DNA from: Flemingiibacterium sp045634005
GTDB lineage: Bacteria > Bacillota > Clostridia > Oscillospirales > CAG-272
Assembly: GCA_045634005.1 (NCBI GenBank)
Contig: JAZQZL010000069.1
Span: 1 to 64,000 of the forward strand
Direction: 5' to 3'
Length of the DNA: 64,000 nucleotides
Shown here: in pieces, positions 8,877-17,534 of the stretch
Position numbering within the stretch: the first letter of the stretch is position 1
Layout: every line of letters begins with the position of its first letter
Translations under genes and position numbers: made by a program
Notes under the pieces: generated by a model
What the model saw: only the letters and a program-made list of their open reading frames with translations
Told to the model about the DNA's origin: nothing
The model's database searches: none

Positions 8877-9914
8877 ATGATAACAACAAATAAAAACCGC
8901 CTGTCGCGTAGACTCACGTCGACGGTCTGTGCCGCCCTTTTATTTATACTATCAAGCACAGGAACACCGCTTCACGCCACAAGCGCTAATATAAAGCTCA
9001 TCCCCGGCGGTGTACCGTTCGGTGTCAAGCTTTACGCAGAGGGTGTTTCGGTCGTGGGCATCGCCGACGTAAAATGCGCCGCAGAGAGCGTAAGCCCTGC
9101 GCGTGACGCAGGCATCCTTGAAAAGGATATAATTTTAGCTCTCAACGGCAAAAGCGTTAGTGCAGCAACAGAGGTATCCGACATCGTATCGGCGAGCGAG
9201 GGTGCTTCGATAGAGGTAACGGTGCAGCGGGGGAGCGAGCAGTTTACAACGTCGCTTACACCCGTACGCTCAAATGAGGACGGGAAATACAAGGCAGGAC
9301 TTTTAATTCGCGACGGCGCGGCAGGAATCGGCACGGTAACGTACGTCGATCCTGACGACGGAAGCTTCGCAGGCCTCGGGCACGGAATATGTGAAGGGGG
9401 CACTGCCGAGCTTGCGCCCTTGAAGCGCGGCGCAGTCGTCAACGTCACGGTAAGCGGCATCACAAAAGGTCAGATAGGCGCACCGGGTGAACTCAAGGGA
9501 TATTTCAGTTCTGGTAAGATCGGAACGCTTTTCAGTAACACCGAATGCGGTGTCTACGGCATTTTCGCGAAATATCCCGACGGACTTTCCTTGGAGGCGG
9601 TCGAAGTAGCCCCCGCGGGCGAAATATGCGTTGGTGATGCCGAGCTTTGGTGTACCACCGACAGCGGCGGCATCGGCAAGTACGCAGTTAAGATAAGCGA
9701 GGTCGACCACTCGGGCAGAAGCGTCAAGAATTTCGTAGTGACGGTCACCGATCCGGCGCTTCTTGAAAGGACGGGCGGTATCGTTCAGGGAATGTCTGGC
9801 TCGCCGATCTTACAAAACGGCAAGCTCGTCGGCGCCCTGACGCACGTGCTCGTCAACGACCCGACACGCGGATACGGGATTTTTATTGAGAATATGCTCG
9901 CGGCAGCAAAGTAA
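8877..9914 (+). CDS. spoIVB: SpoIVB-type S55 serine peptidase
   Basis: Intercompartmental signalling protease that triggers pro-sigma-K processing late in sporulation. From the ATG at 8877 (GGAG 9 bases upstream) it has 345 residues. An N-terminal export/membrane segment covers about residues 10-34 and a PDZ-like region about residues 45-125. The S55 catalytic residues are visible: His169 in AGLGHG, Asp292 in VTDPALLE and Ser307 in GMSGSP, with the His and Ser motifs and the 15-residue Asp-Ser spacing of SpoIVB. It is shorter than the B. subtilis protein (about 426 residues) at the N-terminus. Its usual neighbour spo0A is absent here. It implies sporulation capacity. Confidence 0.93.
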   Translation: MITTNKNRLSRRLTSTVCAALLFILSSTGTPLHATSANIKLIPGGVPFGVKLYAEGVSVVGIADVKCAAESVSPARDAGILEKDIILALNGKSVSAATEVSDIVSASEGASIEVTVQRGSEQFTTSLTPVRSNEDGKYKAGLLIRDGAAGIGTVTYVDPDDGSFAGLGHGICEGGTAELAPLKRGAVVNVTVSGITKGQIGAPGELKGYFSSGKIGTLFSNTECGVYGIFAKYPDGLSLEAVEVAPAGEICVGDAELWCTTDSGGIGKYAVKISEVDHSGRSVKNFVVTVTDPALLERTGGIVQGMSGSPILQNGKLVGALTHVLVNDPTRGYGIFIENMLAAAK

Positions 9915-9929
9915 AAAGATCAAAATAGA

Positions 9930-9955
9930 AAAGTGGCAGAATAATCTGCCACTTT
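9930..9955. terminator. Bidirectional terminator between spoIVB and the AraC gene
   Basis: Perfect 11-base stem (AAAGTGGCAGA at 9930-9940, TCTGCCACTTT at 9945-9955) with an ATAA loop between two convergent genes. The AraC stop codon lies at its edge. Confidence 0.85.
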
Positions 9956-10749
9956 CATATTTTACAGCATTGTTTTTTGTATTCTTTCAAGGAAATACCG
10001 GTATGATACTTAAAAAATTTGCGCATTAATTCCGGAGAGCCAAAATCCAATTTCTGCGCAATCTCTTTTGTTGAAAACGTTGAATTTCCGATCAAGCGCC
10101 TGATTTCGGTAATTCGTATTTCCGCTATAATATCGTTTAGGCATTTACCGCTGTATTTTTTCACCGTGCGATTCAAGTGTGCTACACTGCAATTCATAGC
10201 ATTTGCCGTAATTTGAGCATTTATATTGGATACGGCATTTTGTTCTATCCATTTCCGACACCTCTGATACAGGCCGAGATCCGCAGGATGAGAATCACAC
10301 AAATTATTCAGCGTATTCAGCACATTGAGAAGCAGCCCCTCATTAACCCCTGAAATCAAACCCGATAAAAAACAGTTATCGTAAATTTTTTTGATATATT
10401 GGGCTATTTCAAAAGTGGGCTTGATAATTCGGATGCTTTCATCGAATAGCAGGATCTCATCCGAATAATCATAAGTTATCTCAATTAAATTTGCGCAGTC
10501 GGAGGAAGAAAGCGTAAAATTGCCAAACCTTGAAATATGCAAAACGCTTCCGGCGGATACTTTTTTGTTATTCAGAAAAACATTGCCTGCCTCAACAAAA
10601 AATAGGACGTGCGTTTGTGCAAGATTACATTGGTAAAGAAATTTGTTATTTAAATGATGGTATTCCACTTTAGAGATGTTGAGGAAGGTTTGTTTGATCG
10701 TTCTTTCGCCGTTCAGATATTTTTTGTCGCCATTATCAATATAAATCAT
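9955..10749 (-). CDS. AraC-family transcriptional regulator next to GH32
   Basis: A 264-residue regulator with an N-terminal cupin-like sensor domain (about residues 1-140) and a C-terminal double-HTH AraC DNA-binding domain (about 160-262). In that domain, ANAMNCSVAHLNRTVKKY forms the first helix pair and FSTKEIAQKLDFGSPELMRKFFK the second. It is divergently transcribed from the GH32 gene, the classic layout for local control by a sugar signal. I chose the ATG at 10749; upstream in-frame residues lack a ribosome binding site. The base composition is more A/T-rich than the neighbouring housekeeping genes, as for GH32, so the pair may be acquired. Confidence 0.9.
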   Translation of the reverse strand: MIYIDNGDKKYLNGERTIKQTFLNISKVEYHHLNNKFLYQCNLAQTHVLFFVEAGNVFLNNKKVSAGSVLHISRFGNFTLSSSDCANLIEITYDYSDEILLFDESIRIIKPTFEIAQYIKKIYDNCFLSGLISGVNEGLLLNVLNTLNNLCDSHPADLGLYQRCRKWIEQNAVSNINAQITANAMNCSVAHLNRTVKKYSGKCLNDIIAEIRITEIRRLIGNSTFSTKEIAQKLDFGSPELMRKFFKYHTGISLKEYKKQCCKI

Positions 10750-10783
10750 ATCGCATTTTTCCTGTTTATGTTGTTTTTTTCTA

Positions 10784-10830
10784 TTGATAAAATAATTGCC
10801 AGATGTTATTATTATACTGTAGTACAGTAT
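10784..10830 (+). promoter_or_regulatory. GH32 promoter with overlapping palindromic operator
   Basis: TTGATA (10784-10789), 17 bases and TATTAT (10807-10812). A 17-base palindrome with arms ATACTGTA and TACAGTAT around one central base covers 10814-10830, the expected start-site region. Its position suggests repressor binding, possibly by a regulator other than AraC, since AraC proteins prefer direct repeats. Confidence 0.6.
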
Positions 10831-10857
10831 AATTTTCAAGAGAGAAGGAGAAAATTT

Positions 10858-12411
10858 ATGGTATTAAAGATAACAAAAAAGTATTTGATTTTTCCTGTAA
10901 ACACTCTTTGCTCAAAAAAGACGGTGTCCTTTAAATCAAACGGCGAAACAGTGTATAAACTAAATATAAAGCTTGACAATTTTAGTCCGAATTTTTATTC
11001 TTACATAGACCTTTCAAGATTTATCGGACAAACACTAGATATCCTTGTATCACCCGAAATGAAGCTGGAATTTCGTGAGTCCGATGAAATAGACATTGAT
11101 AATCTGTATCATGAGCCTATGCGTCCGCAAGTTCATTTCACAACAAAGAACGGTTGGATAAATGACCCGAACGGTCTTATCAATATTGATGGAACGTACC
11201 ACCTGTTTTATCAGTACAATCCAACGGAGCCAAATTGGGATAACATGCATTGGGGTCATGCGCAAAGTAAAGATCTGATTCATTGGGAGGAAAAAGATAC
11301 ATCACTTTTCCCTGACGAGCGCGGAACTATGTTCTCGGGATGCGCCATTCTGGACAAAAACAACCTTATCGTAAAAAACGATGACGGCAGGAAAGCAGCA
11401 CTGTTATTTTATACAACAACCAATCCTTTCTGCCAGCATATGTCATATTCCAATGACGGATTCAAAACGATTGAACGCTATAGAACAGAGCCCGTAGTCC
11501 CACATATTGCGGGACGGAACCGCGATCCCAAAGTAGTATTTTGCGATGAGCTTGACTGCTATGTTATGGTTCTTTATCTGGAAAAAGGAGAGTACTGTAT
11601 TTTCAAATCGGATAATTTAGTCGATTGGAGCGAGCTGCAACGCGTACAGTTTACCGGCGAAAGAGAATGCCCGGATATCTTCCCGATCGAAAGCGACAAC
11701 GGCGAGCGCAAATGGGTTTTGATGGGTGCCGGCGATAAATATTTGGTTGGCAATTTTGAAAACGGAAAATTCGTTCCCGAGCAATCCGTGTTATCACTGC
11801 ATTACGGAAATATCGGTTACGCGGGACAGTCTTTCAGTAATTTGCCGAACGGACGAATCGTAAGAGTGGTTTGGGATCGCTGGCATTTGCCCACATTTAA
11901 TTTTTGCGGTCAAATGGGCATTCCAATGGAGCTGTCACTCAGTAAATATAATGGGATATACTATCTCCAAGCATATCCCGTTGACGAAATCAAATGTATT
12001 TATAATGACACAAAAGCATACGGCAATATTGCGATTTCTCCGAACTCAGCGTTCGTTGAAGAACTCAAAACCACCGCACAGTTGTTGAAGATCAAGAGCG
12101 GAAATTTAAAGAGCGGTAAAATGACCGTCAGTGTATTTGGCAAAGAAATCAGCTTTGACTTTTCAAACAATACAATGACTATAGGTGATTGTAAAGCACC
12201 TATCTCCCTGACACACGGCAAATTTGATATCACCGCTATTGTAGATCGAGCAAGCTTGGAGATATTTGCTGATGGCGGTAAAATATTCGTACCTTGTCTG
12301 GATGAAGATTCAGTAAGCGATTTTAACATTCCTTACCTTACTATTCAAGCGGATAGAGAAATAACATTAGAAAGTGTATCGGTCACTTCTCTTGATTCGA
12401 TATGGGATTAA
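10858..12411 (+). CDS. Glycoside hydrolase family 32 (fructan or sucrose hydrolase)
   Basis: A 517-residue GH32 enzyme that hydrolyses beta-fructosyl bonds, as in levanase, inulinase or sucrose-phosphate hydrolase. The nucleophile Asp is in GWINDPNG (about residue 102), the transition-state Asp in NRDPKV (about residue 224) and the acid/base Glu in ERECPDIFP (about residue 271). The five-bladed propeller is followed by a beta-sandwich from about residue 375. About 85 residues precede the propeller, an N-terminal extension not present in plain sucrases. There is no signal peptide. GAAGGAG precedes the ATG at 10858. The substrate (sucrose-6-P, kestose, levan oligomers) cannot be decided from sequence. 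Confidence 0.93.
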   Translation: MVLKITKKYLIFPVNTLCSKKTVSFKSNGETVYKLNIKLDNFSPNFYSYIDLSRFIGQTLDILVSPEMKLEFRESDEIDIDNLYHEPMRPQVHFTTKNGWINDPNGLINIDGTYHLFYQYNPTEPNWDNMHWGHAQSKDLIHWEEKDTSLFPDERGTMFSGCAILDKNNLIVKNDDGRKAALLFYTTTNPFCQHMSYSNDGFKTIERYRTEPVVPHIAGRNRDPKVVFCDELDCYVMVLYLEKGEYCIFKSDNLVDWSELQRVQFTGERECPDIFPIESDNGERKWVLMGAGDKYLVGNFENGKFVPEQSVLSLHYGNIGYAGQSFSNLPNGRIVRVVWDRWHLPTFNFCGQMGIPMELSLSKYNGIYYLQAYPVDEIKCIYNDTKAYGNIAISPNSAFVEELKTTAQLLKIKSGNLKSGKMTVSVFGKEISFDFSNNTMTIGDCKAPISLTHGKFDITAIVDRASLEIFADGGKIFVPCLDEDSVSDFNIPYLTIQADREITLESVSVTSLDSIWD

Positions 12412-12440
12412 TACAGTAACCAAATCTAAATAAAATAAAG

Positions 12441-12476
12441 AAAAATGCTCACCACAACGTATAGGTGAGCATTTTT
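12441..12476. terminator. Bidirectional terminator between GH32 and kdgK
   Basis: Perfect 13-base stem (AAAAATGCTCACC at 12441-12453, GGTGAGCATTTTT at 12464-12476) with a 10-base loop. A or T runs on both sides serve both convergent genes. Confidence 0.9.
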
Positions 12477-12481
12477 ATTAT

Positions 12482-13504
12482 TTATCTCTGTACTCTGCCC
12501 GAGCCGTCCCCGCCCATAAGAGAGAGAATGTCGGCTGGCTTCGAGAGGTTGACGTCAAGCTCTATCGTCTGCTTAAGGCAGGATGCCGCCGCAGCGTATT
12601 CGATAGTCTTCTGTTCGTCAAAGCCGTTTATAATGCCGTAGATAAGACCTGCACCGAACGAGTCGCCGCCGCCTACGCGGTCTACTATGTGGATGCGATA
12701 TTCCTTCGAGAAATATGCCTTCCCGTCCTTGTAAAGAAGTGCGGACCAGTCGTTGTCGGATGCACTGATACTCTTGCGAAGCGTGATCGCAACGGCTCCG
12801 ATGCCGTACTTTTTCGAGATTTTATCCGCAACCTCAATGTATCCCTCACGGCTGAGCTTACCCGAGATGATGTCCGTGTCAGATGCGTGTATGTCGAGCA
12901 CGTCGGATGCATCCTCCTCGTTTGCGATAAGCACGTCAACGTATTGGAGCAGCTTTTCCATCGTCACTTTAGCCTCTGCACGCGACCAGAGATTCTTGCG
13001 GTAGTTTAGGTCACAGCTGACCGTAAGACCGAGCTTCTTTGCCATCTTACACGCCTCAAGGCATATCTCGGGGAGCGCTCCGCCAAGCGCCGGAGTAATG
13101 CCGGTGAAGTGGAAGTGCGCTGCATCCTTCATTATTTCATCCCAATTGTAGTCGTCGGGATTTGACTCGCAGAACGCGGAATTCTTACGGTCGTAAACTA
13201 TCTTCGACGGTCTTTGCGAAGCGCCCTTTTCGAGATAGAAAAGTCCGATTCGATCGCCGCCGTATGCGATATGATCGGTTCCGACCGAGTACTTTTTAAG
13301 CGTTGCGAGCGCACACTCGGAGATAAGATTTTCCGGAAGCTTCGTTACAAACTGCGTCGGCACGCCCATATACGAAAGCGAGGTGCAAACGTTTGCCTCA
13401 GCGCCGGTATAGAACACCTCAAATCTGTTTGCCTGAATAAACTTTAAATACCCTTCGGGATTAAGGCGCATAATATAGTCGCCAAAGCCAATTACCTTTT
13501 TCAT
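12482..13504 (-). CDS. kdgK: 2-keto-3-deoxygluconate kinase, PfkB family
   Basis: A 340-residue PfkB-family sugar kinase that would phosphorylate 2-keto-3-deoxygluconate to KDPG. It begins MKKVIGFGDYIMRL and has the substrate-binding YTGAEANVCTSLSYMG stretch. The C-terminal signature DRVGGGDSFGAGL holds the catalytic Asp. The assignment within PfkB rests on overall resemblance and on the KDPG aldolase two genes upstream in the same operon (eda, propeller-like protein, kdgK). Spacing to the preceding gene is 14 bases. Together these form the lower Entner-Doudoroff or uronate route. Confidence 0.88.
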   Translation of the reverse strand: MKKVIGFGDYIMRLNPEGYLKFIQANRFEVFYTGAEANVCTSLSYMGVPTQFVTKLPENLISECALATLKKYSVGTDHIAYGGDRIGLFYLEKGASQRPSKIVYDRKNSAFCESNPDDYNWDEIMKDAAHFHFTGITPALGGALPEICLEACKMAKKLGLTVSCDLNYRKNLWSRAEAKVTMEKLLQYVDVLIANEEDASDVLDIHASDTDIISGKLSREGYIEVADKISKKYGIGAVAITLRKSISASDNDWSALLYKDGKAYFSKEYRIHIVDRVGGGDSFGAGLIYGIINGFDEQKTIEYAAAASCLKQTIELDVNLSKPADILSLMGGDGSGRVQR

Positions 13505-13518
13505 ATTAACCTCCGAAA

Positions 13519-14658
13519 TTACTGTTCTTCGCCCTCGAAGTAGTCCGCAAGATCGCCAAGGCGTGCGTAGTAGAGCGCGTCCTTGCCGCGAATACCGCTT
13601 TCACCGTGCGGCTTGTCGGGATAAAGCTCACTGTTTGACCAGATCATAAAGAGCTCGCCCTTGTAGTTGATGACGTCGTAGTAAACGATACCGTACTTGT
13701 CAACGACGGTGAATATCTCCTCGTACTTCGAAACGTCCTCGCCCTCACCGAGCATAAGTCGTATGTTGTTTCTGTCGCGGCCCATTAAATTGGGCTTAAG
13801 TCCGAATGCGGAGTATGCCATAAGCACGCGGCCGTTGTACTCAAGCATCTGCGGACGGGTTTCAACAAGAGGAACTCTCGTTGGCGTTTCACAGAACGTC
13901 TTACCAAGATCGTGCGACACGTAATAGTTGCAGTCCTGTGCAGCGCGAAGAAGCGCATACATCTCGCCCTTCACTATCGCTATCTGGCACTCGTAGGAGG
14001 CGATTTTCGGGATAATGCCCTGGAACTCGTATGTAACGCCGTCGGTGCACCTCCAGATGATAGGCTGCGAGCAGCCCGAGGTGATGCAGCCGTAGTACGC
14101 GCCCTCATAGAAGCAGGGTTTTGCGACGTTGATAATGTTTTCGCGACAGTCGAAATCGAGATTGAAGCCGCTCATACCGTTCTTCGTCAGATATTCTGCA
14201 ACAGCTTCCTTCGTAAGATTAACGGGCTTGGAATCTGCATCGAATTTGCACTTTATCGGATTTATCCTCGACATCTCATTCGTATCGGGATCGAAATCGA
14301 GATAGTAATACTCGCTCGCGTTTGCAAGGAAGTATATTCTCACCTTGCCGTCAAGGAAAACCGAGCTTGCATCAACGGGATTTATATAGGTAACGCCGTC
14401 GATTACGTCGCCGCTGTCCATAAGAACGATATTCTCCGCCTTGTGCGGCTGCATTATCGGCATCTTCATGATCATCATCGTGCTGAACTGCTCGCCATAG
14501 CTTCGTCTGCCCGCATGATACGGCGTATAAAGCATACCGCGCTCGCCGTCAAAGCAGCTTATCGGTGCGCTCGACGAGGTGAGATTTGCGGTGTCGCTCA
14601 CGCACACTCTGTGGTCGATTATAATATGCCGCCATTCCTCGTTTGTTCTCTTTGCCAT
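13519..14658 (-). CDS. Asp-box beta-propeller-like protein of unknown function (paralog 1)
   Basis: A 379-residue cytoplasmic-looking protein with no signal peptide. One Asp-box (YYVSHDLGKTF, residues 245-255) and repeated beta-strand patterns suggest a sialidase-like or exo-unit propeller. It is a full-length paralog of the protein at 16387-17487. Shared blocks are GML-x-PYHAG...RSYGE (41-56), LTKEAVAEYLTKNG (148-161), the Asp-box, and KYGIVYYDVINYKGELFMIW (321-340). It sits between eda (1-base gap) and kdgK, so a role in uronate or deoxy-sugar handling is inferred from context only. No catalytic residues can be assigned with confidence. Confidence 0.75.
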   Translation of the reverse strand: MAKRTNEEWRHIIIDHRVCVSDTANLTSSSAPISCFDGERGMLYTPYHAGRRSYGEQFSTMMIMKMPIMQPHKAENIVLMDSGDVIDGVTYINPVDASSVFLDGKVRIYFLANASEYYYLDFDPDTNEMSRINPIKCKFDADSKPVNLTKEAVAEYLTKNGMSGFNLDFDCRENIINVAKPCFYEGAYYGCITSGCSQPIIWRCTDGVTYEFQGIIPKIASYECQIAIVKGEMYALLRAAQDCNYYVSHDLGKTFCETPTRVPLVETRPQMLEYNGRVLMAYSAFGLKPNLMGRDRNNIRLMLGEGEDVSKYEEIFTVVDKYGIVYYDVINYKGELFMIWSNSELYPDKPHGESGIRGKDALYYARLGDLADYFEGEEQ

Positions 14659-14659
14659 C

Positions 14660-15310
14660 TTATTTACCTGCCTTCTCGCATATCGAAATGCATTTTAATA
14701 TGTTTTCTCTTACGGTTTTACTGTCACCGGACGTGAGTGCCGACTTCGGAGCCATAAAGCTTCCGCCGCACGCAAGCACGTTCTTCTGCGAAATATATTT
14801 TTCAAAATTATCCATAGTGATGCCGCCCGTCGGGATGAATACGTTGTCCGCAAGCGCGCCTGCGTAGAGCTTCAAAACGTCCGTGCCGCCCATTGCCTCT
14901 GCCGGGAAGAATTTGACCGTAGTTATACCAAGCTCCCCCGCCATAAACGCCTCAGTCGGAGTTGCAACACCCGGCAAAAAGAGCATTCCGCGCTCTTTCG
15001 CCTTCTTGATGAGCGCCGCGTCAAGCCAAGGCGAAACACAGAAATCCGCTCCGTTTTTGATCGCAGTATCAAGGCGCTCTTCATTTGTAACCGTGCCTGC
15101 GCCGACGATGATATCGGGATAATTCTCCTTCACCGCTTTGATTGCCTTCGGTGCGAAATCATTGCGAAGGGTGATCTCAATGCACTTAAGCGGAGTTCCC
15201 GAGATAGCATCCATAAGGGTTTCAAGCTCGGTTTCATCGGCGATCGCCACCACGGGAATAACGCCGATATTCTTGAGTGCGCCGCCAAATTTTTCGTAAA
15301 ACAGATCCAT
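14660..15310 (-). CDS. eda: KDPG/KHG aldolase
   Basis: A 216-residue class I aldolase that cleaves 2-keto-3-deoxy-6-phosphogluconate to pyruvate and glyceraldehyde-3-phosphate. Family motifs are VIPVVAIADETE, the glutamate in IEITLRNDFA (about residue 46), VGAGTVTN, the Schiff-base lysine in TTVKFFPAEAMGG (about residue 135) and FIPTGGIT. It is the first gene of a minus-strand operon with the propeller-like gene and kdgK. It is divergent from an AraC-family gene that is likely its regulator. AAGGAG precedes the ATG. Confidence 0.95.
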   Translation of the reverse strand: MDLFYEKFGGALKNIGVIPVVAIADETELETLMDAISGTPLKCIEITLRNDFAPKAIKAVKENYPDIIVGAGTVTNEERLDTAIKNGADFCVSPWLDAALIKKAKERGMLFLPGVATPTEAFMAGELGITTVKFFPAEAMGGTDVLKLYAGALADNVFIPTGGITMDNFEKYISQKNVLACGGSFMAPKSALTSGDSKTVRENILKCISICEKAGK

Positions 15311-15387
15311 AGCAAATCTCCTTGAATATTTATATCTCTAACTTAATCATACACGTCAATTTTTAAAATGTAAATAGCAAAAATCGC

Positions 15388-15416
15388 TTGATTTTTAACT
15401 TAAATTGCTGTATAAT
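15388..15416 (+). promoter_or_regulatory. Promoter of the AraC gene at 15434
   Basis: TTGATT (15388-15393), 17 bases and TATAAT (15411-15416). A 7-base inverted repeat (AAAAATC at 15379-15385, GATTTTT at 15390-15396) overlaps the -35 element and could be an autoregulatory site. The same gap must hold the eda promoter on the other strand; TTGACG near 15357 is a candidate -35. Confidence 0.7.
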
Positions 15417-15433
15417 AGCATTGAGGTGATATC

Positions 15434-16252
15434 GTGCTTCAGATCAACGAATACTTTTACCGCCTTGTCGGCAAGGACGACTTCGTGCAAAAGAACCATT
15501 CGCACAACGAGATTGAATTTATACAGGTCATAAGCGGCGACGGCACCGTTTTGAAAAACGACAAAACGTATCTTCTGCAAAGCCAGCATATTTACGTCAT
15601 AGACGCGCGAAATGCGCACATCGTCTATCCACAGCCGGACGACTGCAGCGGCTACGTAAGGAACAAAATCGTAATAAATGCAGATTCGTTCGAGCGCTTT
15701 TTTAGGGATCTCGGAATGGAAGCGGTGATAGAAACGCTTTTCGAGTCCTCACCTATCTCGACCGCACAAATACCAGAGATAGACGGTATATTCAAGAGAG
15801 TATCGGAGCTTTGCAGCAGCAAAAAGCCCGAGAACATCGGATTTGCTCACGGATACTTAACAGAGCTGATACATCTTATTTATTCAAATGCAAGTACGGG
15901 TGTACGCGACGAAAAGAAGAACACCGTTCAGAAAATGCTCGACGTTATAAATCAAACCGAAGGCATTACGTCACTTTCCGAAATAAGCGAAGCATTGCAT
16001 ATGGACAAGCACTATCTCTGCCGCACGTTCAAGCAGAAAACCGGCACCAACCTTTCGTCGTACCTTTCCGACAAGGTATTTGAAAAATGCTGTAAGCTGC
16101 TACAAAGCACGTCCTACTCGCTGGAGCAGGTATCAGCGCTGTGCGGTTTTTCCTCGTCGGCATCGCTCACGCGCTTTTTCAAAAGCAAGTGCGGCATAGC
16201 ACCGTCCGCATACCGCAAGGAGCGCTCGTCGACGGTAAGGCTTTATTTTTAA
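15434..16252 (+). CDS. AraC-family transcriptional regulator next to eda operon
   Basis: A 272-residue regulator with an N-terminal cupin sensor (HSHNEIEFIQVISGDG at about residues 22-37 is the typical cupin start) and a C-terminal AraC double HTH. In that domain, LSEISEALHMDKHYLCRTFK and LEQVSALCGFSSSASLTRFFK are the two recognition units. The start is a GTG at 15434 with GAGGTGAT just upstream. It lies between two paralogous propeller-like genes and is divergent from eda, so it probably controls both sides. Confidence 0.93.
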   Translation: MLQINEYFYRLVGKDDFVQKNHSHNEIEFIQVISGDGTVLKNDKTYLLQSQHIYVIDARNAHIVYPQPDDCSGYVRNKIVINADSFERFFRDLGMEAVIETLFESSPISTAQIPEIDGIFKRVSELCSSKKPENIGFAHGYLTELIHLIYSNASTGVRDEKKNTVQKMLDVINQTEGITSLSEISEALHMDKHYLCRTFKQKTGTNLSSYLSDKVFEKCCKLLQSTSYSLEQVSALCGFSSSASLTRFFKSKCGIAPSAYRKERSSTVRLYF

Positions 16253-16321
16253 ATCGCGCACAGTAAAAAAGCCGCCGAAAGTTCCTGCTTGTCGTAATTT
16301 TTGCGGTTGCTCTCATACGCC

Positions 16322-16351
16322 TTGACAAAGCCGCGCTGCGCGTGATATAAT
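16322..16351 (+). promoter_or_regulatory. Promoter of the second propeller-like gene
   Basis: Consensus TTGACA (16322-16327), an 18-base spacer and TATAAT (16346-16351), 35 bases before the ATG at 16387. It suggests strong expression independent of the upstream AraC gene. Confidence 0.8.
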
Positions 16352-16386
16352 TGTATCAACAAAATAAAAAAAGGAGAATCCTTTAT

Positions 16387-17487
16387 ATGAACTACGGAAT
16401 GGAAATGACCCAGATAAACGACGCTCTCACGCAAACTGCGGCTTGCGGAAGCGCGGCTGTCTACGATCAGCCAAACGGACTTGTGTTCGTTTCGTATTTG
16501 ACCGGCGTTAAGAAGCGCTACGGCGAATCCTGCGGCAAGCTTTGCCTGTCGGTATTCTCACCCTCGCAGCCTCACAACGTACGTCACCGCGTGCTTGACA
16601 CAGGTGTTGGCGCATCAAGAGGCCTTCTCTGCACCGCGATCTACCTCGTAGGCGACTCGAGAGTCCGCCTTATCTTCTCGACCACGCGTGGCGAGCTTGC
16701 AACCTACTACCGCGACTACGACTTCATCTCCGATACCGTTTCCGAGAGAAAAGAGGTATTCCTTCGCACCGAGAACGGCGACGTTCGTCTTAACAAGCAC
16801 ACCTACGCCGAGTACCTCGCAGCGCACGGTCTGCCGCTCAAGGTTGCTTCGGATCCCATCATAAACAAGGTTACAAGATACAACGGCAAGCTTTACACCG
16901 CCGTTTCCAACGACTACGAGGGCTATCCTACCCTTTGCACGATCGAGGACAACATTCTCGTTCCGTTCGCACACTGCCCCGAGCTTATGACGTACGAGTT
17001 CCGCTACTATATGAGCGACGACGGAATCTTCGGTATGTACCGTTTCCCGCCGGATGACCACGGCACCGGTCACGCGGCATACACCGTATCGAAGGACGGC
17101 GGTAAGACCTGGAACACCACCATCTTCGAGGACGGCGTTCAGTCCCGCCCCGACATCACCGAGTACTACGGCAAGCCGCTTATCGTATATAACTACAAGA
17201 GCGACAAGTCGCGCGAGAACTTCCCGAAGATGCACAACTTCAGAAACTCGATAAAGATGGTATACGACGGAAAGGTCATCTTCGACTTCTTCTCGAAGTA
17301 CGGCATCGTAGAGCACGAGCTCGTTAACGTCTACAACGACCTCTATATGGTATTCTCCAACTGTCCGCAGGCACTCTCCACCGCAAACGGCGGCGCGTGG
17401 GTTGAAAACGGTCATCCCGTTGAGCAGGGCAAGGAGGCTATCCAGTGGGTTAAGCTCGGATATATGCTCGGTGAAGAAAACAACTGA
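16387..17487 (+). CDS. Asp-box beta-propeller-like protein of unknown function (paralog 2)
   Basis: A 366-residue protein without signal peptide or membrane segment, paralogous to 13519-14658 over its whole length. It carries one clear Asp-box (YTVSKDGGKTW, residues 232-242), the RYGE block near 44-47, LNKHTYAEYLAAHGLP at 135-150 and SKYGIVEHELVNVYNDLYMV at 303-322. AAAGGAG lies 10 bases before the ATG at 16387. It is monocistronic between its own promoter and a strong terminator. The fold suggests glycan binding or hydrolysis, but I see no family-specific catalytic signature, so function stays open. Confidence 0.75.
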   Translation: MNYGMEMTQINDALTQTAACGSAAVYDQPNGLVFVSYLTGVKKRYGESCGKLCLSVFSPSQPHNVRHRVLDTGVGASRGLLCTAIYLVGDSRVRLIFSTTRGELATYYRDYDFISDTVSERKEVFLRTENGDVRLNKHTYAEYLAAHGLPLKVASDPIINKVTRYNGKLYTAVSNDYEGYPTLCTIEDNILVPFAHCPELMTYEFRYYMSDDGIFGMYRFPPDDHGTGHAAYTVSKDGGKTWNTTIFEDGVQSRPDITEYYGKPLIVYNYKSDKSRENFPKMHNFRNSIKMVYDGKVIFDFFSKYGIVEHELVNVYNDLYMVFSNCPQALSTANGGAWVENGHPVEQGKEAIQWVKLGYMLGEENN

Positions 17488-17490
17488 ATA

Positions 17491-17528
17491 AAAAAGCGCT
17501 CATCGGTTTTCCGATGAGCGTCTTTTTG
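17491..17528. terminator. Bidirectional terminator between propeller paralog 2 and malic enzyme
   Basis: Perfect 10-base stem (CGCTCATCGG at 17497-17506, CCGATGAGCG at 17511-17520) with a TTTT loop. A runs lie before it and T runs after it. Confidence 0.9.
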
Positions 17529-17534
17529 CTTATT

